In this document: positions 7,976-16,202 of the stretch, one piece after another
How positions within the stretch are numbered: position 1 is the stretch's first letter
Layout: every line of letters starts with the position of its first letter
Origin: Candidatus Aminicenantota bacterium
GTDB lineage: Bacteria > Acidobacteriota > Aminicenantia > UBA2199
NCBI GenBank assembly: GCA_020355945.1
Contig: CP070627.1
Span: 7,722,261-7,753,083, forward strand
Reading direction: 5' to 3'
DNA: 30,823 bases
The notes under the pieces: generated by a model
The model's input: only the letters and a program-made list of their open reading frames with translations
What the model was told of the DNA's origin: nothing
Databases searched by the model: none
Position numbers and translations under genes: made by a program

Positions 7976-9322
7976 TTACTCCTTCCATTCGCCTTTCTTC
8001 ACCCATGCTCCATTCTCCCAGTGAAAGAAAATTTCTTTCCCGGCCCTTCTGACGATAAATGATTTGTTATCTTTGCCCGAAGCGGGTAAATCTTTACCCT
8101 TATCAACCCTCGTGGTTGTCTTATAAACCCACCTCTTCCCATTGTAGTGCTGCAGAGTATATTGAGCCGCATCTTTAAACTGGCGGAAGTGAATAACAAG
8201 GTCGCACTTTTCAGGCTTATCAGGATAAGGAGGGACTTTGGGTTTTGTTCCTCCTATGGTCCCCTGCTCTTCCCATTTTCCGTGATTACAATGCTCTACG
8301 AAGACTGTAAACTTTACTTTACTACAATCGTCGCTTATTATTTGGAGATTTGAGTACCTTAAAGTACAGTGTGTACATTTTTCCCGGGAAACAGATACGG
8401 AAATATGAAACCTGCCGGGAGTAATACCGGTAAGAAGGCGATCAGCAATATAAACACCCCCGGGCTGCACATCATCCGGTTGAATAAAAAAAGAGCCTTC
8501 CTTCTCCATGCTGACAATACGTGGTGTTTTATTCTCAATCTGGAAGGGGATTTCGTCTTCCAATCCTTCAAGTCCTCTTACTATTATAGTTAATACCGTT
8601 GTTTCGCCTTTCAATAATTTAGATTTGCCCACTTTGGATTCAAGCAATAAATTTCGATATTCACATTCATCCTTGTCGCTCCCTTCTTTTAAGCTGATGG
8701 TTGAACTTCCCACAACATCCTTCGGACTGGCCAGGATCACCTTTCGCGGTGATTCCGCCCATTTTTCTAGTTCTTTGTCACCGATATGAACTTCAGTATT
8801 TGAAAAATCTCCGTCAAAAGGGCCGGGAATTTCAATCAACCCCCCTGCCAGACCCGCTTTTGGGCACTGGAAATCCCCGATTTTTGAGACAGGTGCCCCA
8901 GGAATCACCGGTACCTGAATCCCGGCGACCTTTTTACCTTTTGGACTTCTGAGGATTATAGGCAGTTCTTTTACATTGGATATAGTCCATTTATCCCATT
9001 CTTTACCTGCTGGTGTTTTACGCTCACCAATCTCCAATATATAATCTTTCAATGATTCCCTATTTTTAGCCTTCTCTTTTTCTTTTCGACCATCAGGTTC
9101 CAGTGTCAATTTACCTGAAATAATATCTCCCTTGGCCATATCATCGGGAAGATTGAGATAGATCGATCCATAAGGAGTTTTAAATGTTACGACATGAACT
9201 CCCTCTTCAGTTGCATAGCTTGCAGTAGTTGATCCCTTATGTTGCTGAGGTGACCCGAAAAAATAACAGCTCAGGAAAAACGCCAATAGAAAAAAATTTA
9301 TTACCCTATTTAAATTTATCAT
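7976..9322 (-). CDS. Exported protein of unknown function (448 aa)
   Basis: I do not recognise this protein. It begins with a hydrophobic signal (residues about 8-23) containing a Cys in FLSC, which could be a poor lipobox, so either a periplasmic/secreted protein or a lipoprotein. The mature part is polar and Lys/Glu-rich, predicted to be mostly beta. A small Cys cluster (CTHC with nearby Cys residues) lies at about 325-350. The C-terminal 100 residues contain short W-centred repeats (GKWEEQG, GKRWVYK, GAWVKKG) suggesting two or three copies of a small beta motif. The ribosome site AGGAAGG precedes the ATG and a good promoter lies at 9359-9387. It stands alone, convergent with cysE. Confidence 0.8.
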   Translation of the reverse strand: MINLNRVINFFLLAFFLSCYFFGSPQQHKGSTTASYATEEGVHVVTFKTPYGSIYLNLPDDMAKGDIISGKLTLEPDGRKEKEKAKNRESLKDYILEIGERKTPAGKEWDKWTISNVKELPIILRSPKGKKVAGIQVPVIPGAPVSKIGDFQCPKAGLAGGLIEIPGPFDGDFSNTEVHIGDKELEKWAESPRKVILASPKDVVGSSTISLKEGSDKDECEYRNLLLESKVGKSKLLKGETTVLTIIVRGLEGLEDEIPFQIENKTPRIVSMEKEGSFFIQPDDVQPGGVYIADRLLTGITPGRFHISVSVSREKCTHCTLRYSNLQIISDDCSKVKFTVFVEHCNHGKWEEQGTIGGTKPKVPPYPDKPEKCDLVIHFRQFKDAAQYTLQHYNGKRWVYKTTTRVDKGKDLPASGKDNKSFIVRRAGKEIFFHWENGAWVKKGEWKE

Positions 9323-9358
9323 ATTTTACCTTCCTTCCTAATCCTTTATTAAAATATA

Positions 9359-9387
9359 ATAATAACACAACAAAGGATTTTTTTCAA
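9359..9387 (-). promoter_or_regulatory. Predicted sigma-70-type promoter of the 448-aa exported protein
   Basis: On the minus strand TTGAAA (9382-9387), a 17-bp spacer and TATTAT (9359-9364) give a good housekeeping-type promoter 37 bases ahead of the start codon. Confidence 0.6.
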
Positions 9388-9427
9388 TTTTTTTGCAAAA
9401 AAAGGTGCCAGGCAAATAAAACTATTT

Positions 9428-9450
9428 GTACCTCCGGCGGCCAAAAACCT
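9428..9450 (+). repeat. Partial copy of the CCTCCGGCGGCC dispersed repeat
   Basis: CCTCCGGCGGCC at 9431-9442 matches the left end of the fuller copies at 10408, 23531 and 30541. It is followed only by an A-rich stretch, so it is a truncated or diverged member. Confidence 0.5.
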
Positions 9451-9599
9451 TTCGTGCAACAGTCATTGGTCATTTGTCATTAGTCATTGGTGAAAAAAGG
9501 GAAACAGAATGTTAACTTAATAGGTTGAAAACAGCGGCTGCCAGCCCCTTCTGGACTTCCAAAAACTTTTTATTAAGATGCTTTTTGGTGTTGTCTTTT

Positions 9600-9637
9600 C
9601 TTTGTGTCCCTTTGTGTATCTTTGTGGCTAAAATTAG
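9600..9637 (+). repeat. Dispersed 38-bp repeat, copy 1
   Basis: This 38-base segment (three TTTGTGT-type decamers then GGCTAAAATTAG) matches 29310-29347 at 34 of 38 positions, same orientation. Both copies are intergenic and lie upstream of gene starts; neither encodes a protein. Confidence 0.6.
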
Positions 9638-9664
9638 GTGGTGGATTTTTGTCGTTCAAATTGG

Positions 9665-9693
9665 TTGAAAATTTTTAATTTTTCATTTAAAAT
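9665..9693 (+). promoter_or_regulatory. Predicted promoter of the 214-aa lipoprotein
   Basis: TTGAAA (9665-9670), a 17-bp spacer and TAAAAT (9688-9693) lie 57 bases before the ATG. The region is very AT-rich, so chance matches are likely. Confidence 0.45.
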
Positions 9694-9749
9694 ACTCAGT
9701 TTAAAAAAATGATTTTTACAATAACTTTATTAAATTAAAGGAGGTTTCC

Positions 9750-10394
9750 ATGAAATACCTACTTACTGTTGTAATCACAGCAGCCTTATTGCTAGCCTTT
9801 CCCGCCTGCGGCCAAAAGGACAGCAAAGAAGATTCGCCCGAGTCCGCTGTTAGCCAAACAGGGGGCGAAGGAACCAATGAGATCAGTGTCACCTTTAGTG
9901 ACCAGGAGGAATACACCCCGGGCGCCTTCGAGTTGAAGAAGACCTTCGCGTTCATTTCCGGGATGCGCTATAATGCCAAATCAACGGCCAAACTTGCCTA
10001 TGTGGTGTTCGCCAACTACGAGGCCGTGCTGGGTTCCTATGGCGTGGAACTGCCTAAGGAGGCCGGTCAGATCGCCATTGTTGTGGCCTTTAAAACCGAG
10101 AGCAAGGAGATACCTTTTGAACAGCAAATGGAAGAATATGCCAAAATGACGGTACCCACCGGGACCTTTGAGCCGTCCTGGATGGGTGATGAAAAGAGTT
10201 TCCAGGTTTCTTATTTCGTTGGCGGAGAAGGCGGCGGACCAGGCATCTCAGGCAGTGGTGCATCGGGAACAGCCACCCTCACCACCTCGACCCCTAAGAA
10301 AGTGAGCGGCGCCATCGACTTCACCAGCCCCAACGGTTCCACTATAAAAGGGACCTTTAATGTAAAGATTGAAAAAGATTTGTGGAAAAGTTAG
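9750..10394 (+). CDS. Putative lipoprotein of unknown function (214 aa)
   Basis: The ATG has a strong AGGAGG site (9740-9745). Residues 1-20 form a lipoprotein signal peptide ending AFPAC, with Cys20 as the predicted lipidation site. A Ser/Glu-rich linker follows (about 21-50), then a domain of about 160 residues predicted to be beta-rich. This has repeated Gly/Ser loops (GGEGGGPGISGSGASG) and an amphipathic end (GAIDFTSPNGS, GTFNVKI). No enzyme motif is visible. It is a single-gene unit convergent with the octaheme cytochrome. A role in the neighbouring electron-transfer system is possible only by position. Confidence 0.8.
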   Translation: MKYLLTVVITAALLLAFPACGQKDSKEDSPESAVSQTGGEGTNEISVTFSDQEEYTPGAFELKKTFAFISGMRYNAKSTAKLAYVVFANYEAVLGSYGVELPKEAGQIAIVVAFKTESKEIPFEQQMEEYAKMTVPTGTFEPSWMGDEKSFQVSYFVGGEGGGPGISGSGASGTATLTTSTPKKVSGAIDFTSPNGSTIKGTFNVKIEKDLWKS

Positions 10395-10407
10395 GCGCAT
10401 GGCTCGC

Positions 10408-10494
10408 GCCTCCGGCGGCCAGGCCAGGGGGGCTCTTTTCGAGAAAACCGCCCCGTGAAACATCTGGAACCCGCCGCTCTCCACAAAAGCTTTT
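10408..10494 (+). repeat. Dispersed GC-rich repeat (GCCTCCGGCGGCC family), copy A
   Basis: Begins GCCTCCGGCGGCCAGG, contains a GGGGGCTCTTTTC stretch, then CATCTGGAACCC, and ends CAAAAGCTTTT. The same ends are found at 23531-23681 and, reversed, at 30541-30621. It sits between two convergent genes, where its partly self-complementary centre could also serve as a terminator. Confidence 0.7.
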
Positions 10495-10551
10495 AATTAA
10501 TTTCAGGGTCTCCAGGCAACGGTAAAAAAAGGGACAAACAATAAGAAACAT

Positions 10552-11241
10552 CTAGCCTTTGTTTACTTCATGGCATTTCACACAATTCTCTTTTTCCACA
10601 TGAGCCAATACTTCATGAATGGCCCTGGCACTGTGACACCGTTCACAAATTCTAATGTCCTGGCTTTGCTTGTTGTCCGGGTCGTGACAAACATTACACC
10701 CTTTGAGGGAAATGCCATGATGAGTGGTTTTCATGTCCACAATCTTTTCCCCCTCTACGTCGCCTTCTCCGTGACAATTTTTACAACTGGCCACAGTGGG
10801 AGTAACATTGGAAGGTTGATATGGGGGAACTTCCATACTGTACTCACTGACCCCGGGACTTTCATGACAGGTGGTGCATTCATTATTTGCAGCCGCCTCA
10901 GTGGCATGGTGGGGGCTTTTCTTGTGACAGACCATACAATTTCTTTCCAGGGAAACCCCAACATTCCCTGCCTCGGTTGAAACGGTATGACAGGAAGCAC
11001 AATCACCGGAAAGAGCAGGTTGGGTTTTGTGATGCGTATCTACCACGTCCTCCCCATGACATACCTGGCAGGATACCTTGTTAAGACTTGAAAATGCCAT
11101 GTCCTTAAAACCGATCTTCTGCTCCACAGTGGCCGCGGATACATAGAATAGGCTCCCTAAAAAAAGAAAAAATAATCCTACTGAACAAAAAACTAAAATT
11201 GCTCTCTTGTCTCGATTGTGCGCGCATTTGGTTTTGCTCAT
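10552..11241 (-). CDS. Octaheme c-type cytochrome, membrane-anchored or periplasmic
   Basis: The 229-residue protein has an N-terminal hydrophobic segment (about 14-37, an uncleaved anchor or signal ending VSAA). Eight CxxCH haem sites start at Cys 58, 81, 102, 122, 153, 182, 199 and 220, with additional His residues (HH at 70-71, 111-112 and 174-175) suited to be distal ligands. The pattern fits small tetrahaem-repeat proteins of the NrfH/doubled-CXXCH type that carry electrons across the periplasm. The start has AGGAG upstream and a near-consensus promoter (11277-11305). It is next to the sensor/regulator operon and 5 kb from the main cytochrome cluster. Its exact partner is unknown; it could hand quinol-derived electrons to the outer-membrane conduit. 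Confidence 0.92.
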   Translation of the reverse strand: MSKTKCAHNRDKRAILVFCSVGLFFLFLGSLFYVSAATVEQKIGFKDMAFSSLNKVSCQVCHGEDVVDTHHKTQPALSGDCASCHTVSTEAGNVGVSLERNCMVCHKKSPHHATEAAANNECTTCHESPGVSEYSMEVPPYQPSNVTPTVASCKNCHGEGDVEGEKIVDMKTTHHGISLKGCNVCHDPDNKQSQDIRICERCHSARAIHEVLAHVEKENCVKCHEVNKG

Positions 11242-11276
11242 TATGTAACTCCTTTTTTTTGATATTTTTATTCTAC

Positions 11277-11305
11277 ATTGTACGAATACCGGGTGTGGAT
11301 GTCAA
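11277..11305 (-). promoter_or_regulatory. Near-consensus promoter of the octaheme cytochrome
   Basis: On the minus strand TTGACA (11300-11305), exactly 17 bp, then TACAAT (11277-11282). The start codon is about 36 bases downstream of the -10, with AGGAG ahead of it. Confidence 0.75.
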
Positions 11306-11392
11306 TCGCCCGAAAGTTGTATTTTGAGGGTGAACAATTATCTGAAATTTTACAACTAAAGTATTAGGTTTTTTTTGCCGGGTTGTACTTTA

Positions 11393-12478
11393 TTAAAAAA
11401 TCTTGTTTTCCAGTGAAAACAGGATCGCCTGGGCGCGATTATTCACGCCAAACTTTTTAAAAATATTGCTGATATGCGTTTTAACCGTATTTTCACTGAT
11501 AAATAATTTATCGGCGATTTCTTTATTTTTAAGCCCCAGCACCATTGCTTTAAGGATATCTTTTTCCCGGTATGATAATGTGAAGGATTCGACATTCCTG
11601 GAAAGGTAATTTTTTAAATAATCAGGGCCGTTGGGGACGGCAAGGCTTATCAACCTGCGGCTGGCCCACATTTCTCCCTTTTTTATCAATGTCAGGGCTT
11701 TCCTCAGGGTTTCACTGTCCATATCAATGGAACAAAATCCTTTGACACCGAATTTTATTAAATTAATTTTTTCCTCTTCGGAAAAACTTTCATTAAAAAG
11801 GATCGGCTTCACCCCGGGAATCAATTGATAAAGCGCATTGAAAAATTCGAGACTATCATCAAAGGTTCCAGTGCAGCAGGAGGCGCAAACCAGGGCAAGA
11901 TCGACCTCCGGTACATATGTTTTCTCCTTTAGGTGTTCAATGGAATTATAGGTTTTTATCAACTTAAAGTCCGGGTGATTGAGGGAAAAGCTTTCCAGGC
12001 GTTCTTTAATTAACGAATGTTTGCAAATAACGATAAATTTTAAGAGCGGTTTTTGGGGAATGCTCTTTTTTTCCCCCTGGATCTCTTTTTCCCTGGCTTG
12101 CAGTGCTTTTTTTATGGTTTCCAGGATTTTTTCGTTGGGTTCCCCTTTGGAAAGATAGTCGAATAGACCGGATTTGATGGATTCCACTGCTGTTTCGTAG
12201 GATGGATAACCGGTGATGATGATTATTTTCAGGTCAACATCCAGGTCATTGAGCATTTTTGCCACGGCTAACCCGTTTTCCGTGCCCAGCCTGAAATCCA
12301 ATAATGCCACCTCCACTTTTTCTTCCTCTATAATTTTTAAGGCTTCGCTGCTGTTTACCGCTGTGAGTGCCCGGAAGCCCTCGCCCTCCAACCAAATTTT
12401 AAAACTGATGAGAACTTCGTTGTCATCATCGACGATAAGAAGCGATGGTTTGTTATTATTGCCATTATCATCGTTCAT
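11393..12478 (-). CDS. NarL/LuxR-type response regulator with a second, degenerate receiver
   Basis: Residues 10-125 are a receiver domain with acidic pocket Asp17-19, phospho-acceptor Asp61 (ALLDFRLG), Thr89 and Lys111. Residues about 147-275 look like another receiver fold (hydrophobic FIVICKH start, GVKPILFNE strand, IKFGVKGFCSIDMDSETL end) without the phospho-acceptor: the expected Asp is replaced in VDLALVCASC. Residues about 295-361 are a LuxR-type helix-turn-helix (LSYREKDILKAM, NKEIADKLFISENTVKTHISNIFKKF). It therefore binds DNA, probably activating upon phosphorylation. The ATG overlaps the kinase stop (ATGA), so it is the cognate partner. Targets are likely the surrounding cytochrome genes, by position only. 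Confidence 0.92.
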   Translation of the reverse strand: MNDDNGNNNKPSLLIVDDDNEVLISFKIWLEGEGFRALTAVNSSEALKIIEEEKVEVALLDFRLGTENGLAVAKMLNDLDVDLKIIIITGYPSYETAVESIKSGLFDYLSKGEPNEKILETIKKALQAREKEIQGEKKSIPQKPLLKFIVICKHSLIKERLESFSLNHPDFKLIKTYNSIEHLKEKTYVPEVDLALVCASCCTGTFDDSLEFFNALYQLIPGVKPILFNESFSEEEKINLIKFGVKGFCSIDMDSETLRKALTLIKKGEMWASRRLISLAVPNGPDYLKNYLSRNVESFTLSYREKDILKAMVLGLKNKEIADKLFISENTVKTHISNIFKKFGVNNRAQAILFSLENKIF

Positions 12479-14241
12479 GGGTGCCTCTCTTTTACCGGGA
12501 GCTTGATGATAAAATGAGTTCCCTCTTTATAGGTGTCATCATAGAGGATTTCCCCGTGATGGTTTTTTACTATTTTATACGAAACATAGAGACCGAGCCC
12601 GACGCTTTTGCCTTCCTTTGTGGAAACAAAAGGTTCAAATAACCTGTTCTTTACTGCGGGTGAAATACCAGGGCCATTATCCCTGAAGTGTACTTCGTAA
12701 AATGCCCTGTCCGAGGACGGCAGGATTTCTATTCGCAGTTCCGGTTTATTTTTATTATCAACCCCGGCTTCCACAGCATTCAATATAAAATTGATAAATA
12801 CCTGTTTTAACCTTCCCGGGGAACCCATGGTGAAAAAACCCGGCTGCTTTTTTGTTACTATCTTAATGGATTTCAATTTTTTGCTCCATTGAAGAACCTC
12901 AAGCGATTGTTGTATGACCTCATCCAGGTTGACCTCGGTTAATTCTTCCATATTCGTTCGCTGGTAATCCAGGAGACTTGAGATGATATTCCGGATTCGA
13001 TTGAGTTCGCTCTCAGAGACGGTAATTGCTTTTTCTTTCAAATCGGAATCCCTATCTTTTTTCTTGAGACATGCTTTTTTTAATGCCTGGATGCAATTAC
13101 CGATGGCCAATATGGGACTATTGATTTCATGGGCGATACTGGCGGCCAGTCTCCCGATGGATACCAACTTTTCACGGGTAATCAACAGTTTTTCAATGTC
13201 TTCCCGATTCTTCTTTTCACTTTCGATTTTATCCAGTGTTTCATTGATATTGGCAATGAGTGAAGATATCTCATCACCTTTCCTATCCGGGATAATTCTC
13301 AGGGAAATATCTTTCAATCCCTGGACGCGCTTCATATTCGAGGAGATTTTACTGATCCGCCTGGTGATGTATTTTTCAATCAAAAAGTAAACCAGGAAAC
13401 CCAGGAAAATGATGGCCGAAATTGTAAAAATAACATATAACAGGGTATTTCTCTTGATTACCCCGGACAATTTGCTGCCGGATTCCAGGGCCAGGATCAA
13501 GGCAGGTGCCTTATCAATGTCTTTTGCCAGGTAAAGCAGTGTAAATTTTTCTTCCTCTTCCCAATAATAGACCTCCTCTCCTTGCATCTGCTTTAAATAA
13601 GATTCAAACCGTTGGCTTTCGTTAAAGGGAATTAATTGGAGGGTTTCCGTGAAATGAAGAGAAATTCGCTTTAAGAATTCTTGCTCCAGGAATCGTCCCA
13701 AAATCAATGTCCCGCAGGAGGACGAAGGGGACAGGTTGTTGTATATGGGGCACGCCGAAAGCATGAGGGGACCATAAGCCGAATTGATAATGCCTGTAAA
13801 CGAGGCAAGGGTACGGGCGACCTGACCGGTTATTTCGTCAATCATCCTTTTGATTTCCAGGTGGTTAAAGGTTACCAATTTCCCATCTATTCTATTCCTA
13901 TTGTACAGGATCTTGCCCCGCGCATCCAGGACCAGGATCAGGTTCATCTTGTGGCTTAAAAAAGGAGAATCCGAAAAAAAATCGTCTTCAAATTTTTTTG
14001 ACGGATTTTTTACATAATCCATCATCCCGGTCCATTCCCCTAAACTGTGGCAGATGGCTGTAATGCTCCTTTCTTCCTCGTTGACAACCAATTGAAGTTT
14101 TACCTTTTGCCTTTCGATGGTTACTTTTTTTTGCTGTTTCAGATCGGGGAGAATCGTGGTGTTAATGGTAAAATGAAAAAAAAGGGCCATAATAAAACCA
14201 GCCAATAATAGGATCAGGATTAATCGTTTTTTTAGGCTCAC
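12475..14241 (-). CDS. Membrane sensor histidine kinase (CHASE4-like, HAMP, HisKA, HATPase)
   Basis: Two membrane segments (about 7-25 and 265-288) bracket a periplasmic sensor of some 235 residues that resembles CHASE4 (C-H-S-L-G-E-W, LVLDARGKILYNR). A HAMP linker follows at about 288-340. The dimerisation helix carries the phospho-His at 371 (SIAHEINSP). The ATP-binding domain (about 470-585) has DNGPGI and the G2 box VGLGLYVS. It overlaps the TPR gene upstream and the regulator gene downstream by 4 bases each, a tight operon. CHASE4 kinases sense small molecules outside the inner membrane. The signal here might reflect periplasmic redox or substrate state, which is inference. Confidence 0.93.
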   Translation of the reverse strand: MSLKKRLILILLLAGFIMALFFHFTINTTILPDLKQQKKVTIERQKVKLQLVVNEEERSITAICHSLGEWTGMMDYVKNPSKKFEDDFFSDSPFLSHKMNLILVLDARGKILYNRNRIDGKLVTFNHLEIKRMIDEITGQVARTLASFTGIINSAYGPLMLSACPIYNNLSPSSSCGTLILGRFLEQEFLKRISLHFTETLQLIPFNESQRFESYLKQMQGEEVYYWEEEEKFTLLYLAKDIDKAPALILALESGSKLSGVIKRNTLLYVIFTISAIIFLGFLVYFLIEKYITRRISKISSNMKRVQGLKDISLRIIPDRKGDEISSLIANINETLDKIESEKKNREDIEKLLITREKLVSIGRLAASIAHEINSPILAIGNCIQALKKACLKKKDRDSDLKEKAITVSESELNRIRNIISSLLDYQRTNMEELTEVNLDEVIQQSLEVLQWSKKLKSIKIVTKKQPGFFTMGSPGRLKQVFINFILNAVEAGVDNKNKPELRIEILPSSDRAFYEVHFRDNGPGISPAVKNRLFEPFVSTKEGKSVGLGLYVSYKIVKNHHGEILYDDTYKEGTHFIIKLPVKERHP

Positions 14242-14888
14242 TTTTCTGTCGGTGAAGAGGACCTGAATTTTTCGATCAGTTCTTTGAGGGGTGTACCATC
14301 CTGGGTTTTGGCATCCGGGTAGAGGTTTATCAGTTCTTCCCAGGCTTTGATGGCAGCTCCCGGGTTTTCCAGGTCATGCATCAGCACAATGCCTTTATTG
14401 TACCGGGACTGTCGGTGTTGGGGGTCGATCTCGATGGCTTTGTCAAAACAGCGGATGGCTTCATCAGGTCTTCCACTGCGGCGGTACATCACTCCCATAT
14501 CAGTCAGTACATTGGCATTGTCGGGTTTTAATTCCAGTGATTTTTTATAAGCCCGGATGGCATTGGCAGGATCATTGATATCAAAATAGCCGTGTCCCAG
14601 CCTGGCCCAGGCTTCGGCATCCCGCGGGTTTGCCGCCACGTTCTTCTCCAGGGCAGAAATAACACCGGATTGTGGGGGAGTCGTCACCGGGGCACCGGCC
14701 CGGGGGACCCCGGCCTGGGGGGTTGACTGTTTTACTGTCATCTTGCGAACCTTTCTGCCCCCGCTAAAAGTAGTACTGTAGAACATTCCCGCCAAAAAAC
14801 CTGCTGCCAGGCACAACACGGCAATAAGCAGCGCCGTTGACCGTTTCATCACCACCTCCCGGTCTTGAAGGTTTTTTTCTTTATTCAT
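14238..14888 (-). CDS. Membrane-anchored TPR protein
   Basis: A short polar N-terminus, one membrane anchor (ALLIAVLCLAAGFLAGMFY), a Pro/Thr-rich linker and four or so TPR units (WARLGHGYFDINDPANAIRA, NVLTDMGVMYRRSGRPDEAI, then RYNKGIVL...). Topology resembles the NrfG/CcmI type TPR proteins that help haem attachment or cytochrome assembly, fitting the cytochrome-rich neighbourhood. The ATG at 14888 has GGAGA close upstream. An alternative ATG at 14849 has the better GGGAGG site, five bases away, and would put the membrane segment at the very N-terminus. A TTG at 14939 would overlap the preceding gene and is unlikely. It overlaps the kinase gene by 4 bases. Confidence 0.85.
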   Translation of the reverse strand: MNKEKNLQDREVVMKRSTALLIAVLCLAAGFLAGMFYSTTFSGGRKVRKMTVKQSTPQAGVPRAGAPVTTPPQSGVISALEKNVAANPRDAEAWARLGHGYFDINDPANAIRAYKKSLELKPDNANVLTDMGVMYRRSGRPDEAIRCFDKAIEIDPQHRQSRYNKGIVLMHDLENPGAAIKAWEELINLYPDAKTQDGTPLKELIEKFRSSSPTEK

Positions 14889-14910
14889 CTTGTCTCCATG
14901 ATCTTGCTGT

Positions 14911-15666
14911 TTATTCCACGATGATTGATGCATCTTCAATGATGACCGGGTAGAAAAAGCCGGCGCCGAAATTTTTATCGCAGGCCATTATCCCGATAAC
15001 GATAATAAGATCACCGACTCGGACCGATTCTGCCGTGGTAACGGTGAGGTCGTCGGAACCCTTTTCACCGGTGCCGTCTTTTATATGGAGCCAGTTTCTC
15101 CCCAGGATCCTGGGGGTGAATTTAACCACTATCCCCCGTACCGCCAGCTCTTTTCCTTTTAACTCCTTTTTCATGGCAAAACATTCGGCCACGGTGTAAC
15201 CGCCTTCGAGCTTTTTTACGGAACCAGGCGTTACCATGATTTTTTTCCCGGGTTTGGGGCCGACAACCGGATGGCCGTGGGGAGCAGGAGTCGGGGCCGG
15301 TTCATGGGCCGGGGAGTTTTCTCCATCCTCACCTGTAACAACCCGGATAGAAAAGGTAAATAAGATGGACTCAAAGGTCCGATTAAGGGTTTTGCTGTGA
15401 AAGTTATTCATGGTTACCGCATCGGATATATAAATCAAGTCACCAACATATACCAGGGTTAAAGGGCCGGCGGCCCAGAGTTTCCTGCCGTTTTCTTCAA
15501 ATTCAATGTAAGTGTAGCCCCCGGAATCCATGGTGCTGATGACACGTCCCGTATACGTTTTCTTCTCCTGTTGGGGAGCAGCGGCTTGTTTTTCGGCCGC
15601 AGCCCAAAAGAAAGTTGTTGTTATTAACAGGCTCATCATCATTATCATCATTATTTTTCTATTCAT
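14911..15666 (-). CDS. Exported protein with two OB-fold-like domains
   Basis: A signal peptide (MNRKIMMIMMMSLL to WAAA) is followed by a first domain with TYTGRVISTMDSGGYTYIEFE and SKTLNRTF, and, after a Pro/His-rich linker (about 120-145), a second domain with GGYTVAECFAMKKELKGKE, AVRGIVVKFT and NWLHIKDGTG. Both look like small OB-fold beta-barrels found beside multihaem cytochromes (NrfJ-like in older annotation). These may bind cytochromes, nucleotides or metals, but the function is not established. I chose the ATG at 15666, which has GAGG six bases upstream, rather than 15678, which has none. It is the first gene of the OB-TPR-kinase-regulator operon. No strong promoter is obvious; a lone TTGACA lies at about 15711-15717 on the minus strand. 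Confidence 0.8.
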   Translation of the reverse strand: MNRKIMMIMMMSLLITTTFFWAAAEKQAAAPQQEKKTYTGRVISTMDSGGYTYIEFEENGRKLWAAGPLTLVYVGDLIYISDAVTMNNFHSKTLNRTFESILFTFSIRVVTGEDGENSPAHEPAPTPAPHGHPVVGPKPGKKIMVTPGSVKKLEGGYTVAECFAMKKELKGKELAVRGIVVKFTPRILGRNWLHIKDGTGEKGSDDLTVTTAESVRVGDLIIVIGIMACDKNFGAGFFYPVIIEDASIIVE

Positions 15667-15754
15667 TTGCTGCCTCATTTTTATTTTTGGTCATGATATT
15701 TTAGTTTCTTGTCAAATTACATTTTAAAGGAAAAGCCGGTTTTTTGCAATAGCC

Positions 15755-15860
15755 GACACACCCCGGCCGCTCCTCGAGATATTTAAAGAGCTGGCTCGGA
15801 GCGCCCTCCTCTTGATAGGGGTGGCCCTCCGCTGTAAATGAAGGAGAGGCGGGGTGTGTC
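15755..15860. repeat. 106-bp palindromic element with GACACACCCC/GGGGTGTGTC ends
   Basis: The outer ten bases GACACACCCC (15755-15764) and GGGGTGTGTC (15851-15860) are perfect complements. Complementarity continues imperfectly inward (GCTCCTC versus GAGAGGC-type), and the centre has CTCCTCTTGATAGGGGTGG. The element is GC-rich in AT-rich surroundings, has no coding capacity, and lies between the divergent OB-fold operon and tetraheme gene. It looks like a dispersed palindromic intergenic repeat (similar sequences are common in Bacteroidota-like genomes, from memory). It could also insulate the two promoters. Confidence 0.75.
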
Positions 15861-16051
15861 AATAAGAAACGCAGTCTTTTTTAAATTTTATGTTGACAAA
15901 ATCGCAAAATAATGTTTTAAACGTGAAGGATAAATTTTCTTTTAACGAACGCATATTTGAGCATAAACATACAACCATGCACGAAGGACTCATGCTTTAG
16001 TATGAGTATCCTCAAAGAAATTTTCATCCTAAAATTACAACTATTGAGTGA
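15861..16051. other. AT-rich divergent intergenic region
   Basis: No gene is visible between the palindromic element and the tetraheme promoter. A TTGACA hexamer at 15893-15898 has only a weak TTTAAA -10 after 17 bp and could be a second upstream promoter. Nothing else stands out. Confidence 0.4.
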
Positions 16052-16080
16052 TTGACATGAACAAAAAAATTTGTTATAGT
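16052..16080 (+). promoter_or_regulatory. Near-consensus promoter of the tetraheme cytochrome
   Basis: TTGACA (16052-16057), exactly 17 bp, TATAGT (16075-16080). The predicted start near 16087 leaves a leader of about 115 bases before the ATG at 16203, long enough for regulation. Confidence 0.75.
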
Positions 16081-16202
16081 TTTGACCTTTATAAAAGACA
16101 GAATTCAAAAATAAAATGTATCATGAAATGCTTGTTTCAAATGCCGATGTCAATAGAATCAGTAGAATCAAGTATGCAAAAACTCAAAAAAGGAGAATGA
16201 AC

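Larger units (their letters stand above)
9388..9664. other. Intergenic region built of short dispersed repeats
   Basis: No gene is visible. It contains a partial copy of the CCTCCGGCGGCC repeat (9428-9450), a cluster of GTCATTGGT-type decamers (about 9461-9491), and a TTTGTGT...GTGGCTAAAATTAG segment (9600-9637) that recurs at 29310-29347. Confidence 0.5.

Noticed and set aside
9382..9410. Possible sigma-54 box CTGGCACC...TTTGCA on the minus strand before the 448-aa gene
   Set aside because: GG and GC are 13 bases apart, not 12; a good sigma-70-type promoter covers the need.
16116..16202. N-terminal extension of the tetraheme cytochrome
   Set aside because: Adds a polar stretch ahead of a perfect signal peptide; ATG 16203 has AGGAG at the right distance.
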